Numbered from the stretch's first letter, positions 8,935 through 18,866 are shown. The stretch: DNA of 64,000 nt from an uncultured Pseudoflavonifractor sp. (GCA_947425785.1 CANEAY010000004.1:1-64000); one strand, 5' to 3'. The notes: generated by a model from the letters alone, not told the origin. Numbers and translations: made by a program.

Positions 8935-11900
8935 TCAAAACAGCATGATCTGACTGGTCTCCGGCAGCTCGTCAAAGGCCCCGGCGGCCTTGAGCTGCTC
9001 GATGTGGGTCTTGGACACCTTGGGGCAGGCGTCGGAGAACTCCTCAATGGAGACAAATTCCTTCCCCACCCGCTGCTCCACAATGGACAGGGCCGCCGTC
9101 TCCCCCAGGCCGGGGATGGCGGTAAAGGGTGGGATGAGGGTATCCTCCCCCTCGGGTACAAATTCCACCGCCGAGGACTGGTAGATGTCCACCGTACGGA
9201 ACTTTAACCCCCGCAGGTAGAACTCGTAGACCACCTCCAGGGTGGTGTAGGTATCCTCCTCCACAGCAGTCGCTTTTTTCTCGTCCATCTTGGCTTTGAT
9301 GCGCTTCATGTTCTCCTTCACCGTCTCCATCCCCTGGCACATGATGGTGGCGTCGAAGGCCTTGGCCCGGATGGAGAAAAAGGCGGCATAGAAGGCCAGA
9401 GGCCGGTGGACTTTGAACCAGGCGATACGGAAGGCCATCATCACGTAGGCCACCGCGTGGGCCTTGGGGAACAGATAGCCGATCTTGGCCAGGGAGTCGA
9501 TGTACCACTCGGGCACGTCATGGGCGCGCATATCCTCCGCCCAGCCCGGCTCAAAACCATTCTTCTTCACCTTGCCCTTACGGACAGACTCCATGATCTT
9601 AAAGGCCACCTTGGGCTCCATGCCCCGCTGGATGAGGTAGAGCATGATGTCATCACGACAGCCCACCGTCTCCAGAACGGTGGCGGTGCCATTCAAGATC
9701 AAGTCCTTGGCGTTGCCCGCCCACACGTCGGTGCCGTGGGAGAAGCCGGAAAGACGCACCAGAGTGTTGAAATCCTGGGGCTGGGTGTCCACCAGCATCT
9801 GGCGGGTAAAGCGGGTGTTGAACTCCGGGATGGCCACAGCTCCGGTAGGCCCCAGAACAGGGTCGTCCACAAAACCCAGCTTCTCCGAAGAGGTAAAGAG
9901 ACTCATGGTATCCGGGTCATCCAGAGAGATCTCTGTCCTGGCATTGATCCCCGTCAGCTCCTCCAGCATATGGATCATGGTGGGGTCATCGTGGCCCAGC
10001 ATATCCAGCTTCAGCAGGTTGGACTCCATGGAGTGGTATTCGAAATGGGTGGTGATGATGTCGGTGTTGGGGTCGTCGGCAGGGTGCTGGACGGGACAGA
10101 AATCGTAAATTTCCCGATCCTGGGGAATGACCACCATACCGCCGGGGTGCTGGCCGGTAGTCCGCTTGACCCCGGTACAGCCCAGGGCCAGCCGGTTCTC
10201 CTCCGCTCCCGTGGCCCGCTTCTCCCGCTTTTCCAGGTACTTCTTCACATAGCCGTAGGCGGTCTTCTCCGCCACAGTGCCGATGGTGCCCGCCCGGAAC
10301 ACATGGCTGTCGCCAAACAGCTCAAAGGTATAGCGGTGGGCCTTGGCCTGGTACTCGCCGGAGAAGTTCAGGTCGATATCCGGCACCTTCTCGCCGGAGA
10401 AGCCCAGGAAGGTCTCGAAGGGGATATCAAAGCCGTCCTTCACATAGGGCGTGCCGCACACCGGGCACACCGCGTCTGGCATATCCGCCCCGCAGCCGTA
10501 GCCGTTAGCCCGGCCATACTCAAAATCGGCGTGCTTGCACTTGGGACAGCGGTAGTGGGCAGGCAGGGAGTTGACCTCGGTGATGCCGGACAAAAAGGCC
10601 ACCAGCGACGAACCCACCGAGCCACGGGAGCCCACCAGGTACCCATGAGCCAGGGAGTCCTGCACCAGCTTCTGGGCGGACATATAGATGACGTCGTATT
10701 TCCGCCGGATAATACCGGGCAGCTCCAAGTCGATCCGATCCTGAACGGTCTTGGGTAGCTCCTCGCCGTAAAGCTCGTGGGCCCGGTCATAGGTCAGCCG
10801 CTCCAGTTCCTTGTCAGAGTCCACCAGCTTGGGCGCAAACAGTCCCTGGGGCAGTGGGTCGATGCGCTCACACCAATCGGCGATCATGTTGGGATCCCGG
10901 ATGACCACCCGCCGGCAGTCCTCGGTGCCCAGATAGGCGAACTCCTCCAACATCTCGTTGGTGGTCTTGAAGTAGATGGGCAGCGACTTGTCGCAGTCCT
11001 CAAAGCCCTTAGTATCCAAAAGGATGTGGCGGTAGACCTCCTCCTCCGGGTCTAAGAAGTGGACGTCTCCCGTGGCGCACACCGGCTTGTCCAATTCCTT
11101 GCCCAGAGCCAGGATGGTGCGGTTGAAGTCCTTCAGCTCCTCGATGCTGCTGGCCACCGGGCGGCCGGTGCGCTTGTCAGGCTGGAGCAGGAAGAGGTTG
11201 TTGCAGATGGGCTGTATCTCCAAAAAGTCGTACCAGGAGGCGATGCGCTTGAGCTCCTCCCAGTCCTTGCCCTGGCTCACGGCGGTATAGAGCTCTCCCG
11301 CCTCACAGGCAGAGCCGATGATGAGCCCCTCCCGGTACTTCTCGATCTCGCTCTTGGGCATAATGGGATACCGCTTATAGTGCACCAAAAAGGAGTCGGA
11401 GATAAGGCGGTAGAGGTTGCGCAGGCCCAGCTGGTTCTTGGCGATGACGATGAGGTGCTTGGGCTGGCGCTTGGCCTTTCCCCTGCCCCGGAGGGCGGTC
11501 ATGGCCGGGTTGATGTCCTGAAGAGTATGTACCCCCATGTCATCCAGCATCTGGAAGAAAGGCGGGAGCATATAGCCCACGGTGGCGGCGTCGTCACTGG
11601 CCCGGTGGTGGTTGAACATGGGCAGATTCAGCCGGTCGGCCACCGCGTCCAGCTTGTGCTTGCCCAGGTCGGGCAGCAGGTTCTGGGCCAGAATGAGGGA
11701 GTCGATCCAGGGATTGGGCAGCTCCCGGCCCATGCGGGCGCAGGCCGCGGAGATAAAGCCCATGTCAAACTCGGCGTTGTGGGCAGCCAAAGGCCGGTTC
11801 CCGGCAAAGTCCAAAAAGGCGTTCACCGCCTCCTCCTGGCTGGGGGCGCCGATGAGCATTTTATCCGTGATGCCGGTAAGCTCCACGATCTCCCGGGGCA

Positions 11901-13122
11901 GTGTCCGCTCGGGGCTGGCAAAGGTATTGAACCGCTCGCACACCTCTCCGTTTCGAAGCACCACGGCGCCGATCTCAACGATGACGTCGTCCCGCTTGCT
12001 TAGGCCCGTGGTCTCAATGTCGAAGCAGACGATCTCCCCGTGGAAGTCCTGCTTCACATTTCCGTGGATGGCCACCCGGTCATCCACATCGTTGAGAAAG
12101 TACGCCTCCACGCCATAGAGCACCTTGATGTCCTTGGCGGCGTGCCATGCCTCAGGGAAGGACTGGGCCACGCCGTGGTCGGTAATGGCGATGGCCCGGT
12201 GGCCCCAGCTCTCCGCCCGTTTCACCACCGCCTTGGTGGGGGTGAGGGCGTCCATGGCAGACATGGTGGTGTGCAGGTGGAGCTCCACCCGCTTCTCCCA
12301 GCCGGCGGAGTCCACCCGCTTCTCCTTCTTGCTCTCCATGACGGCGTAGGGCTCCAGCACCATGTCATTGGTGTAGCGGTCCAGGTTCAGCTTTCCCTGG
12401 ATGATGAGGTGCTGGCCCTCCTTGATGCCGTTGACCAGGGGCTTGGCCTCGTCCCCCAGGAAAAACTTGCTGACCCGGATGGCCCCGGTGTAGTCGGTGA
12501 CATCGAAGCTCACCATCCAGGCCCCACGCTTTTTCAGCTCCCGGCTGTTGACGGCAAAGACGTCGCCCTTGACGATGACGGTACCCATGTCCAGATGAAG
12601 GCTCCCCATCTCCACAGGGTCGCCCTTGATGTCCCGGCGGCCGTAGATCATCTTTCCCGCGCTCTTGCCGGAGCCCTTCCGCTCCTTCCCTCCCCCGCTT
12701 GCGGCGGAGGACTTCCGCAGGGCCGCCAGGGTCTGGCGGCGGATGGCCTCGGTGCGCTGGAAGGCGTCCATAGCCTCGGTCTCCGGCACAGCCTCCTCTG
12801 GGACAGACGGCTCCTCCGGGGGCGGCTCGGGCAGAGGGATATCGTCCGCAGGCGGGGCCGCCTGCTCCTGCCCGTCCGCCTCCTCACACACAAGCTCCAG
12901 CTCCACCTTGGCCACACCATAGGCAGCCGCCAGTTCGGACCCCACCCGCTGGCTCAATTCGTGGAAAACCGGGTGGTCGCAGATGGCCTTGATACGGATG
13001 ATACGGGTGGCCTTGTCCACCACGGCCTTCTCCACCCGCCAATTCACCACCTGCACCAGCACGTCCCGCTGGGGCCGGTAGGCGCTGAACAATTTCAAAA
13101 ATGAGGGGAATTCCTGTGCCAT
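8935..13122 (-). CDS. polC: DNA polymerase III alpha subunit, Gram-positive PolC type
   Basis: 1395-residue replicative polymerase. In order: an N-terminal domain; a variable Pro/Glu/Ser-rich linker; an OB-fold region (about 170-260); a PHP domain starting at H-L-H near residue 280, with the proofreading exonuclease inserted in it (D-I-E-T-T-G near 369); the catalytic core with the acidic P-D-I-D-L-N-F motif near 916; and fingers and duplex-binding regions to the end. Exonuclease inserted in PHP and lack of a C-terminal OB separate PolC from DnaE. It is the last gene of the leftward pyrH operon, 59 bp after ispG. Confidence 0.97.
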   Translation of the reverse strand: MAQEFPSFLKLFSAYRPQRDVLVQVVNWRVEKAVVDKATRIIRIKAICDHPVFHELSQRVGSELAAAYGVAKVELELVCEEADGQEQAAPPADDIPLPEPPPEEPSVPEEAVPETEAMDAFQRTEAIRRQTLAALRKSSAASGGGKERKGSGKSAGKMIYGRRDIKGDPVEMGSLHLDMGTVIVKGDVFAVNSRELKKRGAWMVSFDVTDYTGAIRVSKFFLGDEAKPLVNGIKEGQHLIIQGKLNLDRYTNDMVLEPYAVMESKKEKRVDSAGWEKRVELHLHTTMSAMDALTPTKAVVKRAESWGHRAIAITDHGVAQSFPEAWHAAKDIKVLYGVEAYFLNDVDDRVAIHGNVKQDFHGEIVCFDIETTGLSKRDDVIVEIGAVVLRNGEVCERFNTFASPERTLPREIVELTGITDKMLIGAPSQEEAVNAFLDFAGNRPLAAHNAEFDMGFISAACARMGRELPNPWIDSLILAQNLLPDLGKHKLDAVADRLNLPMFNHHRASDDAATVGYMLPPFFQMLDDMGVHTLQDINPAMTALRGRGKAKRQPKHLIVIAKNQLGLRNLYRLISDSFLVHYKRYPIMPKSEIEKYREGLIIGSACEAGELYTAVSQGKDWEELKRIASWYDFLEIQPICNNLFLLQPDKRTGRPVASSIEELKDFNRTILALGKELDKPVCATGDVHFLDPEEEVYRHILLDTKGFEDCDKSLPIYFKTTNEMLEEFAYLGTEDCRRVVIRDPNMIADWCERIDPLPQGLFAPKLVDSDKELERLTYDRAHELYGEELPKTVQDRIDLELPGIIRRKYDVIYMSAQKLVQDSLAHGYLVGSRGSVGSSLVAFLSGITEVNSLPAHYRCPKCKHADFEYGRANGYGCGADMPDAVCPVCGTPYVKDGFDIPFETFLGFSGEKVPDIDLNFSGEYQAKAHRYTFELFGDSHVFRAGTIGTVAEKTAYGYVKKYLEKREKRATGAEENRLALGCTGVKRTTGQHPGGMVVIPQDREIYDFCPVQHPADDPNTDIITTHFEYHSMESNLLKLDMLGHDDPTMIHMLEELTGINARTEISLDDPDTMSLFTSSEKLGFVDDPVLGPTGAVAIPEFNTRFTRQMLVDTQPQDFNTLVRLSGFSHGTDVWAGNAKDLILNGTATVLETVGCRDDIMLYLIQRGMEPKVAFKIMESVRKGKVKKNGFEPGWAEDMRAHDVPEWYIDSLAKIGYLFPKAHAVAYVMMAFRIAWFKVHRPLAFYAAFFSIRAKAFDATIMCQGMETVKENMKRIKAKMDEKKATAVEEDTYTTLEVVYEFYLRGLKFRTVDIYQSSAVEFVPEGEDTLIPPFTAIPGLGETAALSIVEQRVGKEFVSIEEFSDACPKVSKTHIEQLKAAGAFDELPETSQIMLF

Positions 13123-13181
13123 GCTCTCAAACTCCTTGGTAAAAAGGGCCTTTCCCGCCCTAAATTCGTCAGTTCATACCC

Positions 13182-14219
13182 TTAAAGGGCCTCAATGAGC
13201 CGGAAAAGCTCCTCCACCAGATGCTCCTGGGGGACTTTCTTCACGATCTGTCCCTTTTGGAAGAGAAGGCCCTCCCCCACTCCGCCGGCAATACCCACGT
13301 CGGCGGCGCCGGCCTCGCCAGGGCCGTTGACCACACAGCCCATGACCGCTACGGTGATGGGCTTGTCCACCGCTTTCAGCCCCTCCTCCACCTCATTGGC
13401 AAGGGCGATGAGGTCGATGCGGGTGCGGCCGCAGGTGGGACAGGAAATAAGCTCCGGGCCGTCCCGGCGCACTCCGGCAGCCTTCAGGATGTCCCGGGCG
13501 GCGTAGACCTCCTCCACCGGGTCGGCGGAGAGGGACACCCGGACGGTGTCCCCAATACCCAGGGCCAGCAGGCCGCCGATGCCCACGGCGGACTTCAAAA
13601 TGCCCATCTTGGGCGTCCCCGTCTCGGTGACGCCGATATGTAAGGGATAAGGGCTCTTTTCGCTCATCAGCTTGTAGGCCGCCATGGTGACCGGCACCGA
13701 GGAGGATTTGAGGGAGACACAGATGTCCTCAAAGCCACAGTCCTCCAGGAGCTTAATATGGCTGAAGGCGCTCTCCACCAGAGCTTGGGCCGTCACGCCG
13801 CCGTGCTTTTCCAGCAGGGGCTTTTCCAGGGAACCGCCGTTGACCCCAATGCGGATGGGGACGCCTCGCTCTTTGCAGGCTCCCGCCACAGCGGCCACCC
13901 GGTCGGAAGAGCCGATGTTGCCGGGGTTGATGCGCACCGCGTCACAGCCCTGTTCCACACAGGCCAGGGCCAGCTTGTAGTCGAAGTGGATGTCCACCAC
14001 CAGGGGGATGGAGATGCTCCGCCTGATGTCGCCCACCCTCTGGGCGGCCTCCATATCGGGAACGGCCACCCGGATGATCTGGCACCCGGCGGCCTCCAAA
14101 CGCTTGATCTGGGCCACCGTGGCCTCCACGTCCTGGGTGGGGGTGCTGCACATGGATTGAATGGTGACAGGGGCGCCCCCGCCCACGGGGACGCTCCCTA
14201 CCATGATCTGCTTCGTCAT
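13182..14219 (-). CDS. ispG: 4-hydroxy-3-methylbut-2-en-1-yl diphosphate synthase (flavodoxin/ferredoxin)
   Basis: 345 residues; reduces MEcPP to HMBPP in the MEP isoprenoid pathway. The N-terminal TIM barrel begins with V-G-x-V-x-x-G-G-x-x-x-x-I-Q-S-M. The C-terminal part holds the 4Fe-4S ligands: C-P-T-C-G-R near residue 260 and C-V-V-N-G-P-G-E near 303. Length fits the two-domain bacterial form. It lies 4 bp after rseP and in the same operon as dxr, another MEP pathway enzyme, and uppS, which uses the product. Confidence 0.97.
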   Translation of the reverse strand: MTKQIMVGSVPVGGGAPVTIQSMCSTPTQDVEATVAQIKRLEAAGCQIIRVAVPDMEAAQRVGDIRRSISIPLVVDIHFDYKLALACVEQGCDAVRINPGNIGSSDRVAAVAGACKERGVPIRIGVNGGSLEKPLLEKHGGVTAQALVESAFSHIKLLEDCGFEDICVSLKSSSVPVTMAAYKLMSEKSPYPLHIGVTETGTPKMGILKSAVGIGGLLALGIGDTVRVSLSADPVEEVYAARDILKAAGVRRDGPELISCPTCGRTRIDLIALANEVEEGLKAVDKPITVAVMGCVVNGPGEAGAADVGIAGGVGEGLLFQKGQIVKKVPQEHLVEELFRLIEAL

Positions 14220-14223
14220 GTCT

Positions 14224-15288
14224 CTACACTCCGAACTGCTTCAAAATGTCGCTGACGGTCACCGCCAGCATGAGGGCCATGAGGCAGGCAAAGCCTGCGG
14301 CGGAGACCCAGCCCTGGTACTTGGGATCCAGCTTCCGCCCCCGAAGGGCCAGCAGGATGCCGTTGACCGCCATAAGGAAGACCTGTCCTCCGTCCAGGGC
14401 GGGGATGGGCAGAAGGTTCATCACAGACAGGTTGATGGAGATAAAGGCCACAAACCACAATATCTCCGTCAGTGCCCCTAAGAGGGCGGACTTTCCATTC
14501 TTTTTCGCGGCCGCGGCTCCCTCCTGTCCCAGGTCGCCCACCATGTCCACGATGCCGACCACTCCGGACATATCCCGGACGCCCACCTGGCCGGTAATGA
14601 GGTCTCCCAGGCTCATCCACACCATGCGGACATAGTCCACCGCCTGATACCAGCTGTTTTTCAGTAAGACCAAGGGCGTGTTGGCCTCGGCGACCACATT
14701 GACCCCCAGCTTCAGCTCGTTTCCACTTTGAACCAGGCGGAAATTGTTTACTTCCAGGCGTTTCCCATCCCGGCGGACTTCCAGATCCACCAGGTCGTCG
14801 CCGCCCCGGGCAATGAACATACCGATGTCGGCGGTGAGGTAGATGGCGTGGCCGTCCACCTCCAAAATACGGTCACCGGGCAGGAGAAACTCCTGGGCGG
14901 CAGGGCTTGTGACCTCTGTTACCACAGGGGCAGAAAATCGCTCCTGTGGCAAAAAAAAGCACAAAATGATAAAAAACCCGGTCAAAAAGTTCATAAAGAC
15001 CCCGGCCAGCAGGATGATGAGCCGCTGGTACCAGGGGCGGTTGGGGAAGGCCCGGGGATCGTCGGAGACCCCCTCTTCCTCCCCCTCCATGGCGCAGAAG
15101 CCGCCGATGGGAAGCAGGCGGAGAGAGTATTCCGTCTCCCCTTTCTGCCGGTGAAGGAGCAGGGGGCCCATGCCGATGGCGAACTCGTTGACCTTGACGC
15201 CGCAGAGTTTTGCGGCAAAAAAGTGACCAAATTCGTGGAAAGCGATAAGGATCCCGAACATTAGGATGGCAACCAAAATATAGAGCAT
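14224..15288 (-). CDS. rseP: RIP zinc metalloprotease RseP/RasP (site-2 protease family)
   Basis: 354-residue intramembrane protease that trims anti-sigma factors and leftover signal peptides. The first transmembrane segment carries the catalytic H-E-F-G-H (about residues 18-22). A PDZ-like domain spans about 115-190. The C-terminal membrane segments include the N-L-L-P-I-P-x-L-D-G-G motif near 300, which supplies the third zinc ligand. It lies between dxr and ispG, the usual arrangement in Firmicutes. Confidence 0.95.
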   Translation of the reverse strand: MLYILVAILMFGILIAFHEFGHFFAAKLCGVKVNEFAIGMGPLLLHRQKGETEYSLRLLPIGGFCAMEGEEEGVSDDPRAFPNRPWYQRLIILLAGVFMNFLTGFFIILCFFLPQERFSAPVVTEVTSPAAQEFLLPGDRILEVDGHAIYLTADIGMFIARGGDDLVDLEVRRDGKRLEVNNFRLVQSGNELKLGVNVVAEANTPLVLLKNSWYQAVDYVRMVWMSLGDLITGQVGVRDMSGVVGIVDMVGDLGQEGAAAAKKNGKSALLGALTEILWFVAFISINLSVMNLLPIPALDGGQVFLMAVNGILLALRGRKLDPKYQGWVSAAGFACLMALMLAVTVSDILKQFGV

Positions 15289-15308
15289 GGTGTTCCCCCT
15301 TTGGTCAT

Positions 15309-15452
15309 GGGCTGGTTTTGGGCCGATTTTGGGCCGGTTATGGCTGATTTGGGCCGATTTTGGCTGATTTGGGCCTGTTTATGCCGTTTTTTGACTGATT
15401 TTTTCTGATCTTATCCAGTTTTTGGGCTGATTTTAGCCGGTTTTTGGGCCGG
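15309..15452. repeat. Degenerate tandem repeat (about 10-11 bp) over the dxr 3' end
   Basis: About a dozen imperfect copies of GGGCYGRTTTT on the plus strand, running from inside the dxr C-terminal codons across its stop into the dxr-rseP gap. In the coding direction the unit reads as Lys/Asn/Arg/Pro-rich codons. Confidence 0.85.
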
Positions 15453-16618
15453 TGTCTTGGAATGGCCGGAGCTTTATATAGCTCCCGGGCTGCCCGCCGG
15501 GCGGCCTGGTCGGCCTCCAAAATGTCCTCCAGGGACGGACTCTGTACAACCGAGACCTGTTTAAGGGACTTCAAAACTTGCGAAAACACTCCCAAAAAGG
15601 GTATTTTTCCGCTCAAAAACAGCGAAACAGCCTCCTCATTGGCTCCATTCAGGATCGCTGTCTGCGTACCGCCGACACGGGCCGCCTCCATAGCCAGGGA
15701 CAGGCAGGGAAATGCCTCCAGATCCGGCGGGGCGAAGGTGAGGGAGGGACAGGAGAGGAGATCCAGCTCCTTTGAGGGGCCGGGAAGGCGCTGGGGGTAG
15801 GTGAGGGCATACTGGATGGGCAGGCGCATATCCGGCGCGCCCAACTGGGCAAGGATGGCGTTATCACAGTATTCCACAAGAGAGTGAATGATACTCTCCC
15901 GGTGGATGACCACAGAAATTTTTTCCAGAGGCATGGCGTAAAGGCGCATGGCCTCGATGACCTCCAGGCCCTTGTTCATCATGGTGGCCGAGTCCACGGT
16001 GATCTTGGCCCCCATGGCCCAGTTGGGGTGCTTGAGGGCGTCCTGGAGCTTGACGGTCTCCAGCTCCTTCCGGCTCCTGCCAAAAAAAGGCCCGCCGGAG
16101 GCGGTGAGGATGAGCCGCTTGACCTCTCCCCTGTCCCTGTTCCCCTCCAGGCACTGGAAGAGGGCGGAGTGCTCCGAGTCCACGGGGATGATCTCCCCGC
16201 CGAAGCGGCGGGCGGCGTCCATCACCAGCTCCCCGGCGCAGACCAGGGTCTCCTTGTTGGCCAGAGCCACCCTTCTCCCCCGCTCCAGAGCCGCCAGGGT
16301 GGGCCGAAGCCCCACCATGCCCATGACGGCGGTGAGGACGATATCCGTGTCCTCCAGGGCGGCGGCCTCCACCAGGCCCTCCATGCCAGAGGCCACCTTC
16401 ACACCGGTGTCCGCCAGCTTGATGGCCAGGGTCTTGGCGGCACCGGCATCCATGCACACCGCCAGCCGGGGGCTGAATTTGCGGCACTGGGCCTCCAACA
16501 GCTCCACACTGCGGTTGGCCGTCAGGGCGGAGACTTGGAGGCCCAGAGCTTCTATGACCTCCAGGGACTGCCGGCCGATGGAGCCGGTGGAGCCCAGGAG
16601 GGAAACGGTCTTTTTCAT
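15338..16618 (-). CDS. dxr: 1-deoxy-D-xylulose-5-phosphate reductoisomerase with repeat-encoded C-terminal tail
   Basis: 426 residues; converts DXP to MEP using NADPH. The Rossmann signature L-G-S-T-G-S-I-G is at residues 7-14, the metal/substrate region D-S-E-H-S-A-L-F near 146, and S-A-T-M-M-N-K-G near 215. The family is usually about 380-400 residues; the last about 45 here are a basic Lys/Asn/Arg/Pro-rich tail encoded by the short tandem repeat at 15309-15452. The ATG at 16618 with AAGGTG upstream is preferred to a GTG three codons earlier. cdsA ends 10 bp upstream. Confidence 0.95.
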   Translation of the reverse strand: MKKTVSLLGSTGSIGRQSLEVIEALGLQVSALTANRSVELLEAQCRKFSPRLAVCMDAGAAKTLAIKLADTGVKVASGMEGLVEAAALEDTDIVLTAVMGMVGLRPTLAALERGRRVALANKETLVCAGELVMDAARRFGGEIIPVDSEHSALFQCLEGNRDRGEVKRLILTASGGPFFGRSRKELETVKLQDALKHPNWAMGAKITVDSATMMNKGLEVIEAMRLYAMPLEKISVVIHRESIIHSLVEYCDNAILAQLGAPDMRLPIQYALTYPQRLPGPSKELDLLSCPSLTFAPPDLEAFPCLSLAMEAARVGGTQTAILNGANEEAVSLFLSGKIPFLGVFSQVLKSLKQVSVVQSPSLEDILEADQAARRAARELYKAPAIPRHRPKNRLKSAQKLDKIRKNQSKNGINRPKSAKIGPNQP

Positions 16619-16628
16619 GGCGATCACC

Positions 16629-17447
16629 TTATTTCAGGATGGGCAGAAAGCGAAGCAGCAGCTCCACCAGGGGGGCGCAGAAGATGACGCTGTCGAAGCG
16701 GTCCAGAATGCCCCCGTGGCCGGGCAGGATATTGCCGAAGTCCTTGATGCCGTACTCCCGCTTGATGCAGGAGAAGGACAGGTCGCCCAGCTGGGAGACC
16801 AGGCTCCCCAGGGCCCCGTAGAGGGCCAGCACGGCATAGTTCACGTCCAGGCCCAGGCCGAAGCCCTTCTCCCAGAGAAGCCCGTAGGCCATGGCGCAGA
16901 CCACCGCGCCCGCCAGGCCGCCCACAGCGCCCTCCACCGTCTTTTTGGGGGAGAGGTCGGGGGCCAGCTTGTGCCTGCCGAAGAGCATCCCGGCAAAGAG
17001 GGCGCAGGCATCGGAGAGGAAGGCCACCACAAAGGGGAGCATGACGGTCATCTGCCAATCCGGCCGCAGGCGCAGGCGCACCAGGGAGCTCAAAAACCAG
17101 GGGATGAACACCGTCAGGAAAAAGGCGCCCCCCAGCCGCTCCAGCCCCAGGGTGTTGCGGCTGTATATGGCCTCGGCAAAGAGAAGGGTCACATAGACAA
17201 AAAGCCCTGCCAGGGCATACTCCGCCCTGGCGCCGCTGTACTCCCACAGGGGGATGAGGGCCCCCAGGGCGATGGAATAGGCGGCGATGCGGGTGTGCTT
17301 GAGGAAATTGGTGGCACACAGGGCCTCGTAGACGGCGATGGCGCAGATGACCGCCAGGGCGATGGGCACCGCTATTTCCGGCAGGGCGTAGACGATGACC
17401 AGCATCAGCGGGATGAAGACCACCGCCACCATAACACGTTTGAACAT
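16629..17447 (-). CDS. cdsA: Phosphatidate cytidylyltransferase (CDP-diglyceride synthase)
   Basis: 272-residue polytopic membrane enzyme that makes CDP-diacylglycerol for phospholipid synthesis. About eight hydrophobic segments are seen. The C-terminal CDS signature is S-x-x-K-R-x-x-x-x-K-D-x-x-x-x-x-P-G-H-G-G-x-x-D-R-x-D, around residues 215-245. Its ATG directly abuts the uppS stop (TGAATG), indicating coupled translation. Confidence 0.95.
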   Translation of the reverse strand: MFKRVMVAVVFIPLMLVIVYALPEIAVPIALAVICAIAVYEALCATNFLKHTRIAAYSIALGALIPLWEYSGARAEYALAGLFVYVTLLFAEAIYSRNTLGLERLGGAFFLTVFIPWFLSSLVRLRLRPDWQMTVMLPFVVAFLSDACALFAGMLFGRHKLAPDLSPKKTVEGAVGGLAGAVVCAMAYGLLWEKGFGLGLDVNYAVLALYGALGSLVSQLGDLSFSCIKREYGIKDFGNILPGHGGILDRFDSVIFCAPLVELLLRFLPILK

Positions 17448-18188
17448 TCAGATCCCTCCAAACCGGCGGCTGCGGCTCTGATAGGCCGCAAGCGCCTTGC
17501 GAAGCTCCTCTTTCCCGAAATCGGGCCAGTTCACGTCGGTGAAATAGAACTCGGAATAGGCCGACTGCCAGAGCAGGAAGTTGGACGTGCGCTCCTCCCC
17601 GCCGGGGCGGATCACCAGCTCCGGGTCGGGGATGCCCGCGGACCAGAGGCCCAGGGAGAACTCCTCCTCGGTGAGCTCCTCCGCCTTTCGCTTTCCCGCG
17701 GCGCAGTCGGCGGCAAAGGCCTTTGCCGCCCGGACGATCTCGTCCCGGCCGCCGTAGTTGACGCAGATGTTCACCTGACAGCCCTCAAACCGGGCGGAGT
17801 CGGACTGCACCTCCCTGCACAGCTGACGAAGCTCCTCCGGGAGAGGGGTCAGGTCGCCGAAGAAGACGAAACGGACTTTCTCCTTCTCCATGTCCCGGAC
17901 GGCCTCCAGCAGGTACTTCCTCAAAAGGCCCATGATGGCAGAGACCTCCTGGGCGGGCCGCTTCCAGTTCTCGGTGGAAAAGGCGTAGACCGTCAGGTAC
18001 TGGATGCCGATATCCCGGCAGTAGGTGGCGATGGTACGGAAGGTCTCCGCCCCGGCGGCGTGGCCGGCGGTGCGGGGCAGGCCCCGGCCCTTGGCCCAGC
18101 GGCCGTTGCCGTCCATGATGATGGCGATATGGCGGGGCAGGCAGCTGAAATCCACCTTGGCCTCCTCTTTTTTTCCGAACAGCGGCAT
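17448..18188 (-). CDS. uppS: Isoprenyl transferase (undecaprenyl diphosphate synthase)
   Basis: 246-residue cis-prenyltransferase building the lipid carrier for peptidoglycan. Signature H-I-A-I-I-M-D-G-N-G-R-W-A is at residues 20-32. Y-A-F-S-T-E-N-W follows near 68. The C-terminal R-P-G-G-E-E-R-T-S-N-F-L-L-W-Q region is near 196-210 and Y-F-T-D-x-x-W-P-x-F after it. It precedes cdsA with no gap. Confidence 0.96.
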   Translation of the reverse strand: MPLFGKKEEAKVDFSCLPRHIAIIMDGNGRWAKGRGLPRTAGHAAGAETFRTIATYCRDIGIQYLTVYAFSTENWKRPAQEVSAIMGLLRKYLLEAVRDMEKEKVRFVFFGDLTPLPEELRQLCREVQSDSARFEGCQVNICVNYGGRDEIVRAAKAFAADCAAGKRKAEELTEEEFSLGLWSAGIPDPELVIRPGGEERTSNFLLWQSAYSEFYFTDVNWPDFGKEELRKALAAYQSRSRRFGGI

Positions 18189-18275
18189 GGGGCGTCCCCC
18201 CTTTCCGTGAGCAAGGGATTTCCCGCCCAGGAACGGCGGGAAATCTCTGTGTGTGGTAAAATTGTGGGCCGGCGC

Positions 18276-18830
18276 TCAGACCGCCATGAGCTCCTTTTCC
18301 TTCTTGGCGCTCATGTCGTCCAGCTGCTTGCAGTACTTGTCGGTCAAGTCCTGGAGCTCCTTCTCGCAGAGCTTCCGGTCGTCCTCGGTCATCTCGCCCT
18401 TCTTCTCCTCCGCCTTCAGCTTATCCATGGCGTCCCGGCGGATGTTGCGGATGGCCACCTTGCCGTTCTCAGCGTACTTCTTCACCTGCTTGGTGAGCTC
18501 CTTGCGGCGCTCCTCGGTGAGCTGGGGGAAGAGAAGGCGGAGCACCTGGCCGTCGTTCTGGGGGTTGATGCCCAGGTCGGAGGTCTGGATGGCCTTTTCG
18601 ATGTCCTTCAGCAGGGACTTATCCCAGGGCTGGATCATCAGGCTCCGGGGGTCGGGGGAGGAGATGGTGGCCACCTGCTGGATGGGGGTGGGGGTGCCGT
18701 AGTAATCCACGACGATCTTGTCCAGTACGGCGGCGTTGGCCCGGCCCGCACGGACGGCGGCAAAATCGCCGGCCACCACATCGATGGTCTTTTGCATCTT
18801 AACATCAAATTCCTGATTAAATTCCTGCAT
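18276..18830 (-). CDS. frr: Ribosome recycling factor
   Basis: 184 residues, the normal length. Releases post-termination ribosomes together with EF-G. Features include the R-A-G-R-A-N-A near residue 27, Y-Y-G-x-P-x-P-I-x-Q near 43-52, the R-x-x-x-x-K-x-x-K-x-x-x-E-x-x-K-V-x-x-R-N-I-R-R-D segment, and the Lys/Glu-rich three-helix bundle. The TTGAG-to-ATG leader contains AAGGAA as the likely ribosome site. Located 36 bp after pyrH. Confidence 0.96.
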   Translation of the reverse strand: MQEFNQEFDVKMQKTIDVVAGDFAAVRAGRANAAVLDKIVVDYYGTPTPIQQVATISSPDPRSLMIQPWDKSLLKDIEKAIQTSDLGINPQNDGQVLRLLFPQLTEERRKELTKQVKKYAENGKVAIRNIRRDAMDKLKAEEKKGEMTEDDRKLCEKELQDLTDKYCKQLDDMSAKKEKELMAV

Positions 18831-18866
18831 ATTGAGTCTTCCTTTCCTTATTGGATTTCAGGGCGC

